Assembly (NCBI GenBank): GCA_030840415.1
Contig: JAVEEO010000495.1
Span: 1-11,944, forward strand
DNA: 11,944 bases
Origin: Pseudonocardiales bacterium
Lineage (GTDB): Bacteria > Actinomycetota > Actinomycetes > Mycobacteriales > Jatrophihabitantaceae
Direction: 5' to 3'
Within the stretch, counting starts at the first letter, position 1, and each line of letters starts with the position of its first letter. Shown here in pieces: positions 6,717 through 11,944 of this stretch. Position numbers and translations under genes: made by a program. The notes beneath the pieces are model-generated. The model was given only the letters and a program-made list of their open reading frames with translations, searched no databases and had not been told where the DNA came from.

Positions 6717-8600
6717 TCAGCCCGGGCCGGCCGGCTGCAGCAGCTGGGTGCCGGCGATCGCCCGGGTGAGCGCGTCGCGCCCGATCGGGTCCGCAACCAG
6801 CCTGCTGAACTCCGACCAGGGCCGGGCGCTGCCGTTCCCCAGAGCTCGCAGGATCGGCTGCCAGGCCGGCGGGAAGCGATACCGGCGGCCGGTCACCGCG
6901 TCGAAGCAGACGGTGCTGCCCGCATCCTCCACCAGGTCGAAGCGCTCCCTCGGCAGCCGGACGACGGCGTCGGCGCGCAGGTCGGAGTAGCCGGCGTGCT
7001 CGGGCACGGTGTCGGCGGCGTTCACCTCGGCGGCGAAGGCGCGGTAGCGCGCGTGCACCTCGGCGCGCTGCTCGGCCGACATGGCGGGGTCGAGATTGGG
7101 CAGGTGGTTGCCGGCGTACTGCGCCTGCCCGAGCACCGGCCGGTCACCGGCGACGACCAGGCCGAAGCGGGCCGGCTCGCGCCCGACCTCCGAGGACCGG
7201 GTCGCTTCGAACGGGAACACCGCGATGCTCTCGAAGCAGTCCCGCAGCTCATCGAAGGCGGCCAGGGCTGCCAGCGCCTCGTCGTAGCTGGTCGAGGGCA
7301 GGTCGGGAATCAGGTTTACCCGCAAGCGGATTCCGGCGCGGGCGGCGGTACGGAAGAACGCCTCGTTGTCCGCGCCGGTCGCCGATTTCGAGACCAGGGC
7401 CAGCACCCGGTCGGTCATCGTCTCGGCACCGATCACCAGGTATTCGCAACCGGATTCGGCCATCGAGCGCAGGGTCTGCTCGTCGAAGCGGCGGTCGACC
7501 ATCGCGAACGAGTTCCAGGACACCTCCAGGCCCCGGGCCAGGATCTCCTCGCTCATCCGCCGCGCGAAGGCAGGTGGCAGCGACTCGGTGACGATGGCGA
7601 ACCGGCGTACGCCGTGCCGGCCGGTCTGGGCCTGCATCTCATCGACCAGCAGCGCGGGCGTGCGGGTGCGGTAGCGCGGGCTGCCGTCGTAGAGCTCGAC
7701 GAAGTCGCAGTAGGAACACTTTCCCCAGTAGCAGCCGCGGGCCTGCACGATGCCGATCTCGGGATCGTGCAGCCGGGCCAGCAGCGCCTCGTCGTAGCGG
7801 CCGAACGGCAGCAGCCCCAGTGGCAGCCCGGCGGCCGGCGGAACGTGCACGACGCCGGCAGCGGTGCATGCCGAGACACCGCCGATCTCCTCAGGTCGCC
7901 AGTCGCCGGACAGCGCCTGCCGGATCAGCTCGAGCAGCGGCTTCTCGCCGTCGAAGCGGACGGCGGCGTCGATCTCGGTCACCCCGGTCAGCAGTGTCGC
8001 CAGGTCGAGTGGGTCCATCAGGCTGATGGCCGGGCCCCCGAGCACGATCCGGGCCGCCGGGTAGTGCCGGCGCAGCACCCGCGCGAGCACCACCGCCGGT
8101 GCCAGCTGCGGACCCATCGGCACCGTGATGCCGACCAGCGCCGCGCCGGGACGGCCGGTGAGTGCCTGGTCGGCGAAGGCGTCGTAGAACCGAGCCTGCG
8201 CGCTGCGGCCGAACCGCTCGGAGACCAGTTCGGCGACCGGCAGGTCGACCCGGTAGGCCTCGGCCAGCATGGTGAGCAGCCGCATCGTGTCCGGCGCCGA
8301 CCCGCCGAAGCGATGCCGGCCCTGCCGGTCGTAGAGGGCGTCCAGCCGGCTGCGCAGCAGCCGGGCCGCGACCGCGGCATCGCTGCCCGCGGCGACCGGC
8401 TCGCCGAGCAGCCGGCCGGCACCCACCTCGGCGAGGTGGTCCGAGCGCAGCAGCCGATCGACGAAGCCCTCGTTGAGGTCCAGCTGGTCCACCGACCGGC
8501 CCGCCTCGTGCAGCGCGGCCGCCAGCACCGCCAGTGAGGGGTAGTACTGGCCGAAGTTGGTGGTGACCAGCGGCGGGAAGATCAGCGAGACGTCAGGCAT
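6717..8600 (-). CDS. B12-binding domain radical SAM protein with PqqD-like C-terminus
   Basis: This 627-residue cytosolic enzyme has three parts. An N-terminal cobalamin-binding Rossmann-like region (about 1-235) carries IVLGGPAISL at 185-194 but no DxHxxG ligand motif. The radical SAM core (about 280-480) holds the Fe-S site RGCYWGKCSYC (C290, C295, C298), spaced Cx4Cx2C where Cx3Cx2C is usual; a GAE-type SAM contact follows in EYLVIGAET. The C-terminal segment (about 546-627) runs VCFDAVTGRRYRFP, WQPILRAL and ALTRAIAGTQLLQP, which resembles a PqqD-like/RRE winged helix. Enzymes of this class use SAM and cobalamin for methylation, epimerisation or ring formation on unactivated carbons, often on peptides. 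The ATG overlaps the acetyltransferase stop by 8 nt. Its own stop is only 5 bp from the convergent M50 stop, with no terminator between. The exact reaction is unknown. Confidence 0.82.
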   Translation of the reverse strand: MPDVSLIFPPLVTTNFGQYYPSLAVLAAALHEAGRSVDQLDLNEGFVDRLLRSDHLAEVGAGRLLGEPVAAGSDAAVAARLLRSRLDALYDRQGRHRFGGSAPDTMRLLTMLAEAYRVDLPVAELVSERFGRSAQARFYDAFADQALTGRPGAALVGITVPMGPQLAPAVVLARVLRRHYPAARIVLGGPAISLMDPLDLATLLTGVTEIDAAVRFDGEKPLLELIRQALSGDWRPEEIGGVSACTAAGVVHVPPAAGLPLGLLPFGRYDEALLARLHDPEIGIVQARGCYWGKCSYCDFVELYDGSPRYRTRTPALLVDEMQAQTGRHGVRRFAIVTESLPPAFARRMSEEILARGLEVSWNSFAMVDRRFDEQTLRSMAESGCEYLVIGAETMTDRVLALVSKSATGADNEAFFRTAARAGIRLRVNLIPDLPSTSYDEALAALAAFDELRDCFESIAVFPFEATRSSEVGREPARFGLVVAGDRPVLGQAQYAGNHLPNLDPAMSAEQRAEVHARYRAFAAEVNAADTVPEHAGYSDLRADAVVRLPRERFDLVEDAGSTVCFDAVTGRRYRFPPAWQPILRALGNGSARPWSEFSRLVADPIGRDALTRAIAGTQLLQPAGPG

Positions 8601-9393
8601 CGCGGCGGCTCCGGGCTCGTACCGCAGGGGCCAGCACGGTGTACTGGTAGCCGGCCGGCTCCAGCCCGAGCGCGCGATAGACCCGGTCGGCGCCGTCGGC
8701 CGGGTCGGCGACCGCGACCGCCAGCCGGTCCGCTCGTTGGGTGCGTCTCAGCAGCTCGCCGCACAGCGCGGTGGCCAGGCCGCGGCGCCGCCGGTGCTCG
8801 GCCGTGACGACCTCCTGGAACCGGTCCAGCCGGGCGTCACCGACCAGGCCGCCGGCGGCGACGATCCGGTCGGTGTCGAGTGCCACCAGCCAGCGGCAGC
8901 CGCCGCCGAGCGCGCGGTACTGCCCGTAGCGCCAGCGGGTCCAGGCCTCGTCGGTGGCCGTCTCGCGGGCGGCGAAGCGGACCAGGTCGTCCCACTGCTG
9001 GTCGGTGGCCACCTCGGCGAGCCGGGCAGGCAGGCGGGGGACGGCGGCGTCGGCGGGGTCGACGGGGTCGGCGGTCGGGGCGGTGCCGGCGAGCACCAGG
9101 TGCTCGATCAGCGTGAGCTCCGGCAGTTCGGGCCAGAGGTAGCGGTCGGGCTGCTCCCACTGCACTACCGCGGGCCGCGCTGTTCCGAACGTGGCGGCAG
9201 CGCGGTCGAGCCAGGCCGGCAGCTCGTCCCGCGCCGGTGGTTCGTCGAGGATCAGGTAATTGCCGAAGACGTACTCCGGCCGCTCGGGGGTGCGGCAGAC
9301 GGTGTAACCGTCCGCCGCCTCGTACCGCGACGCCGGCGCCTGCGCCAGCCGGTCCGTCTGCCGCGCCAGGGTGCGACGGTCAGGCGATGGCAC
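8593..9393 (-). CDS. GNAT family N-acetyltransferase with an extra N-terminal domain
   Basis: This 266-residue protein transfers an acyl group from acyl-CoA to an amine; its substrate is unknown. The catalytic GNAT fold occupies about 118-255. The acetyl-CoA pyrophosphate loop (motif A) is FQEVVTAEHRRRRGLATAL, matching RxxGxA at R202-A207, and VYRALGLEPAGYQY is the typical final strand. The first ~105 residues (YVFGNYLIL near 41-49) look like a degenerate second GNAT-like domain, as in tandem GNATs. The GTG start overlaps the oxygenase stop by 14 nt and has no clear ribosome binding site, so translation is probably coupled. The stop overlaps the radical SAM start. In this setting it may acetylate a pathway product or give self-protection. 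Confidence 0.8.
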   Translation of the reverse strand: MPSPDRRTLARQTDRLAQAPASRYEAADGYTVCRTPERPEYVFGNYLILDEPPARDELPAWLDRAAATFGTARPAVVQWEQPDRYLWPELPELTLIEHLVLAGTAPTADPVDPADAAVPRLPARLAEVATDQQWDDLVRFAARETATDEAWTRWRYGQYRALGGGCRWLVALDTDRIVAAGGLVGDARLDRFQEVVTAEHRRRRGLATALCGELLRRTQRADRLAVAVADPADGADRVYRALGLEPAGYQYTVLAPAVRARSRRDA

Positions 9394-10111
9394 GACGGAT
9401 GCCCATGCTCACGGTGAACCGGCCCGGCGTGCCCGACGTCCACGGCAGCACCGCGTGCTGGTAGCCGGTGGCGATCGGGATGATCGCCAGCCGGTTGAAC
9501 CGTGGCTGCACCGGCATCGCCGGGTCGCTGCCGGTGACCAGTTCCAGGCACCCGCCGTCGCCCGGCTGCCAGGCGCGGTCGAGGTAGAGGTTGGCCGCCA
9601 GCACCCGGTCGGTGAAGGTGTCGTCATGGCGCCGGATGAAATCACCCCGGTGGTAACGGGTGATCTCCAACGTCGGCACGTCGTGCAGCGGCACTCCGAT
9701 GGCATTGCCGAGCCACTGGCACAGCGCGCCACTGCCCGCCAGGGTGAGCAGTTCGACCAGCGCGCGCTGGCCGGGCTCGCCGGCCAGCGCGGCCATCGGC
9801 CGGGCGATGTCGTGACGGAAGAATCGCTCGGCGGGATCGGCGGATTCCCACTCCTGGCGCGCCACCTCGTAGGAGACCTGGTCGGTGGCGAAGGCGTGCG
9901 CGTGCTCCCAGGACGTGATGCGGCCGATCGCCGCCGCGACCTCGACGGCGCGTTCGGGAAGGAGGAAGGGTTCCAGCACGAACGGTGCGCCCGCCGGGTC
10001 GGCGAACCAGCCGCGCAGCGCCCGCGCGGTGGCCGGCTCCAGCACGCTCTCGTCCAGCCAGCCGTGCAGCCGGTCCCGGGCATAGGCCTGGGCGATGACG
10101 GCGTCAAGCAT
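9380..10111 (-). CDS. 2-oxoglutarate/Fe(II)-dependent oxygenase (prolyl 4-hydroxylase-like fold)
   Basis: This 243-residue enzyme carries the full facial triad and co-substrate arginine of the 2OG-Fe(II) oxygenase superfamily. The first ligands are in LEITRYHRGDFIRRHDDTF (H162, D164), the distal histidine is in ATGYQHAVLPW (H219), and the arginine binding the 2OG carboxylate is in TPGRFTVSMGIRR (R231). Between them the jelly-roll strand AANLYLDRAWQPGDGGCLEL is typical of P4H-like members, which hydroxylate amino acids, peptides or small molecules. The N-terminal third is helical. The frame is open upstream to 10198, but the ATG at 10111 is preceded by a near-perfect AGGAGGT and is the true start. 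That start overlaps the preceding gene by 8 nt and the stop overlaps the acetyltransferase by 14 nt. The substrate is unknown; a peptide hydroxylation role is inference. Confidence 0.85.
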   Translation of the reverse strand: MLDAVIAQAYARDRLHGWLDESVLEPATARALRGWFADPAGAPFVLEPFLLPERAVEVAAAIGRITSWEHAHAFATDQVSYEVARQEWESADPAERFFRHDIARPMAALAGEPGQRALVELLTLAGSGALCQWLGNAIGVPLHDVPTLEITRYHRGDFIRRHDDTFTDRVLAANLYLDRAWQPGDGGCLELVTGSDPAMPVQPRFNRLAIIPIATGYQHAVLPWTSGTPGRFTVSMGIRRAIA

Positions 10112-11306
10112 CGCAACCTCCTGCGTAGTGTTCCAGCGGCAGCACGCAGCCGAAGGCCGGAGGATGCTCCGGCAGCGCCGGGTCCAGCAGCGAGCCACCG
10201 TGCAACCGGCCCAACGGCACGGCCGGTACCTGCCGCAGGGCGGCGGCGGTCACCGCGTGCCAGGCCGGGCCGTCCTCCGGGCCGGCGAGCGCGCCGGCCA
10301 GCGCCTCACGCAGCGGGGCCAACGCGGCAGCCGAGCGGGTCGAGGCCGGGTAGCTCAGCGCTGCCGAGCGGGCCAGCGTGATCGGGATCGACAGCCGCGG
10401 TCCGGCATAACCGTTGGCCAGTACCAGGGCGAGGTCGAAGGCGCCGGTGGAGGTGCGCGAGTGCAGCTCGCCGAGCGACACTCGGCTGGGTCGCGCGGTG
10501 CAGCCGAGGGAACTCAGCCCAGCGCACAGCGACCGAACGATCGTCGCGTTCGGCCAGAAGTCGGCGTAGAGCAGCTCGGTCCCGCCGCCGACCAGCGCCG
10601 GTTCGGCCGGCTCGGGTACATCCTCGGCCACCGCGAGCAGCCCGGCCAGCGCGGGTTCGGCGGCCAGCCGGTCGCGCAGGGTGCGGCGGCCCTGCACCAG
10701 CGCGCGGCGGCCGGGCAGGCTCGGGCCGATCAGCAGCAGCGCGAAGAGATCCAGCTGGTACGGCCGGAACCGGGAATCGGATCGGCAGTCCCGGGCGATC
10801 TCGAAGCTGGTCGGCGCGGTGGCCTGCAGCTCGCCCCGCTCGAAGGCCGCGATCGCGTCCGGCCCGGTGTACTCCACGAACTCGACGGTGTCCGGCACCG
10901 GATCGGCCGGGTCGGTGCCGTGGTCGGCCGGCAGGGCCTTGACCGAGTCGAGCAGCCGGCGCACCAGGTAGGGCGGCAACGCGGTCTCGATCCGGACGCG
11001 GCACCCCTCGACGCTGACCCGGTCGTCGACCCGGTCGCCGGGCCGGTCGTCGAGCAATCCCCGCAGTGGCGCCAGGCTTGCCAGCGCCCGGCCGGCCAGC
11101 ACCGCGGCGCGTCGCGCGTCCTCGGCGTCCCGACTGCGCAGCCGCAGGCCGTCCGGATCGGTCTGGAAAGTGGCGAGGCCGTGCCGATAGTTGCCGCAGC
11201 CGGTCAGCAGCGGACGGCTGCGGTGCCGGGCCCGCTGCAGCCGGCCGACCTCCAGCTGGGTGCGCATCGCACCGACCGGTTCGAGCTGGATGCGCAGCCG
11301 GCTCAT
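10104..11306 (-). CDS. Cytosolic protein resembling family-5 ABC solute-binding proteins
   Basis: This 400-residue protein has no signal peptide, lipobox or membrane segment. From about residue 140 onward it follows the plan of family-5 (peptide/nickel/oligopeptide) solute-binding proteins: VEFVEYTGPDAIAAFERGEL at 141-160 (the GxxAxxAFxxGELD-like step), then LLYADFWPNATIVRSLCAGL near 245-264 with LGCTARP, and GAFDLALVLANGYAGP near 288-303. Residues 1-110 have no family I recognise. Known cytosolic relatives include the C-terminal ligand-binding half of SgrR-type regulators, but no helix-turn-helix is evident here. Start and stop both overlap neighbours: an ATGA overlap with thiF upstream and 8 nt with the oxygenase downstream. 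It could bind a peptide or intermediate as a carrier or chaperone for the pathway (inference). Confidence 0.6.
   Translation of the reverse strand: MSRLRIQLEPVGAMRTQLEVGRLQRARHRSRPLLTGCGNYRHGLATFQTDPDGLRLRSRDAEDARRAAVLAGRALASLAPLRGLLDDRPGDRVDDRVSVEGCRVRIETALPPYLVRRLLDSVKALPADHGTDPADPVPDTVEFVEYTGPDAIAAFERGELQATAPTSFEIARDCRSDSRFRPYQLDLFALLLIGPSLPGRRALVQGRRTLRDRLAAEPALAGLLAVAEDVPEPAEPALVGGGTELLYADFWPNATIVRSLCAGLSSLGCTARPSRVSLGELHSRTSTGAFDLALVLANGYAGPRLSIPITLARSAALSYPASTRSAAALAPLREALAGALAGPEDGPAWHAVTAAALRQVPAVPLGRLHGGSLLDPALPEHPPAFGCVLPLEHYAGGCDA
10116..10122 (-). promoter_or_regulatory. Ribosome binding site that fixes the oxygenase start
   Basis: The minus strand reads AGGAGGT 4 nt before the ATG at 10111. 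It is the strongest Shine-Dalgarno in the operon and lies inside the end of the preceding gene. It excludes the longer upstream start. Confidence 0.75.
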
Positions 11307-11884
11307 CCGCTCACCAGCTCGCGCCGGGTGATCCGCAGGCTGCGCAGGTTGCAGGTCAGCTGGGCGGCCAGGCTCGGGGCGTCCTCGCCGAGCAGCACGT
11401 GGATCAGGTCGCGGGCCAGCATGGCGGCGACCAACGAGTTGGTGGGGCCGAAGGAGTAGGCCAGCGGTTGGCCGCCGAGCCCGGCCGGCACGCGCAGCGA
11501 CTGCGCCCAGGCCGAGTACGACGGGCCGTCCGGCAGCACGATCGGTCCCCACGACACCTCGTCCAAGCCTGCGGTGGCGATGGCGAACACCGCGCCGTGC
11601 TCGGCGGCGTACCCGCTGAGCAGTTGGCCCACGTCCTGAGGGGTGTCGGCGCAGCACAGCACTACCGACGGGCTGAACTCATCGAGCACCGCGGTGTCGG
11701 CCGCGCTCCGGATCGCTGCGGCCAGCGTGTCCACCCGGACGTCCGGGTCGACTGCCCGCAGCGCCGCGCTGGCTGCCGCGACCTTGGGGCGTCCCTCATC
11801 GGCACGGGTGTAGAGGTACTGCCGGTTCAGGTTCGTGCGCGAGACCGCGTCGTCGTCCACCAGTAGCAACTGCCGGATGCCGTT
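11303..11884 (-). CDS. ThiF/E1-like adenylyltransferase, 5'-truncated by contig end
   Basis: About 193 reliable residues of a ThiF/MoeB/MccB-type protein remain. These enzymes adenylate a carboxyl terminus, often of a small protein or peptide, or use the AMP ester for further chemistry. Visible landmarks are GIRQLLLVDDDAV and TNLNRQ with its ATP-binding Arg, GRPKVAAA with its conserved Lys, and VLCCADTP with the Asp. The glycine-rich nucleotide loop that should precede them is lost in the homopolymer artefact, so the formal open frame to 11932 is not trustworthy. In many relatives the segment GPIVLPDGPSYSAW would carry a zinc-binding CxxC; here both cysteines are serine or absent, and no second CxxC follows. 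The stop overlaps the next ATG as ATGA. It is the first visible gene of the five-gene minus-strand operon. Confidence 0.75.
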   Translation of the reverse strand, partial: NGIRQLLLVDDDAVSRTNLNRQYLYTRADEGRPKVAAASAALRAVDPDVRVDTLAAAIRSAADTAVLDEFSPSVVLCCADTPQDVGQLLSGYAAEHGAVFAIATAGLDEVSWGPIVLPDGPSYSAWAQSLRVPAGLGGQPLAYSFGPTNSLVAAMLARDLIHVLLGEDAPSLAAQLTCNLRSLRITRRELVSG

Positions 11885-11885
11885 G

Positions 11886-11944
11886 GCGGGGGGGTGGGGG
11901 GGCCCCACCCCCCCCCGCCCCCCCCACCCCACCCCCCCCCCCCC
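11886..11944. other. Homopolymer and fold-back artefact at contig end
   Basis: The last ~60 bases are almost only G then C with occasional A or T. They contain a perfect fold-back, GGGGTGGGG (11891-11899) and CCCCACCCC (11903-11911), around a GGG loop. This replaces the expected ThiF glycine-loop coding sequence and looks like low-quality read ends, not genome. Confidence 0.8.

Noticed and set aside
6996..8537. 513-codon plus-strand open frame opposite the radical SAM gene
   Set aside because: It is Gly/Arg/His/Gln-rich with no domain motifs and lies wholly antisense to a well-supported enzyme gene; a GC-rich shadow frame.
8557..9417. 286-codon plus-strand open frame opposite the GNAT gene
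   Set aside because: Gly/Arg-rich with no motif; antisense to a gene with a clear CoA-binding loop.
10112..10198. Longer N-terminus for the 2OG oxygenase
   Set aside because: It would overlap the preceding gene by ~95 nt with Arg/Cys-rich sequence; the ATG at 10111 has an AGGAGGT site.
10095..11459. 454-codon plus-strand open frame opposite the solute-binding-like and thiF genes
   Set aside because: Low-complexity Arg/Gln/Gly composition and no recognisable domain; the minus strand has coherent overlapping genes.
11885..11932. N-terminal extension of the ThiF frame to 11932
   Set aside because: It is translated from homopolymer artefact and lacks the proper glycine-loop sequence.

Overview
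The window looks like one end of a high-GC actinomycete contig. Codon third positions are almost all G or C. The gene content (GAF-ANTAR regulator, Hanks-type kinase, PqqD-M50 membrane protease) is typical of Actinobacteria. I cannot place it to genus. Both ends cut through genes, and the last ~60 bases are homopolymeric junk, not genomic sequence.

Left part, 1-1850: on the minus strand lie the N-terminus of a serine/threonine kinase (cut by the window edge), a complete GAF-like/ANTAR antitermination regulator, and upstream of it the decayed remnant of a second GAF gene with two compensating frameshifts. Centre-left, 1854-3537: two plus-strand housekeeping-type genes follow, an MFS exporter and a small MmcQ/YjbR protein. 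A 7-bp hairpin leader lies before the MFS gene and an 8-bp inverted repeat after the YjbR gene.

Centre, 3690-6711: a tightly coupled plus-strand pair. The first gene encodes a very unusual 207-residue protein: a short acidic leader-like N-terminus, then two gap-free 77-residue repeats with no Cys, Arg or aromatic residue. The second, 7 bp downstream, encodes a PqqD-like domain fused to a multipass M50 zinc protease and a large ectodomain with two CxxC pairs and a Ser/Thr/Pro-rich tail. The PqqD-like domain is the kind used to grip leader peptides, so the pair reads as a substrate and its processing or export machine.

Right part, 6717-11884: five minus-strand genes, every junction overlapping by 4-14 nt. 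In order of transcription they are a ThiF/E1-like adenylyltransferase (5' end missing), a cytosolic protein resembling family-5 solute-binding proteins, a 2-oxoglutarate/Fe(II) oxygenase, a GNAT acetyltransferase and a B12-binding radical SAM enzyme. The radical SAM enzyme has a Cx4Cx2C cluster motif and a C-terminal segment that looks PqqD-like. It converges on the M50 gene with only 5 bp between the stop codons. This enzyme set resembles a peptide-modification (RiPP-like) pathway. I do not recognise it as a named system, and no classical short precursor gene is visible inside the operon. Whether the 207-residue repeat protein is its substrate is inference.
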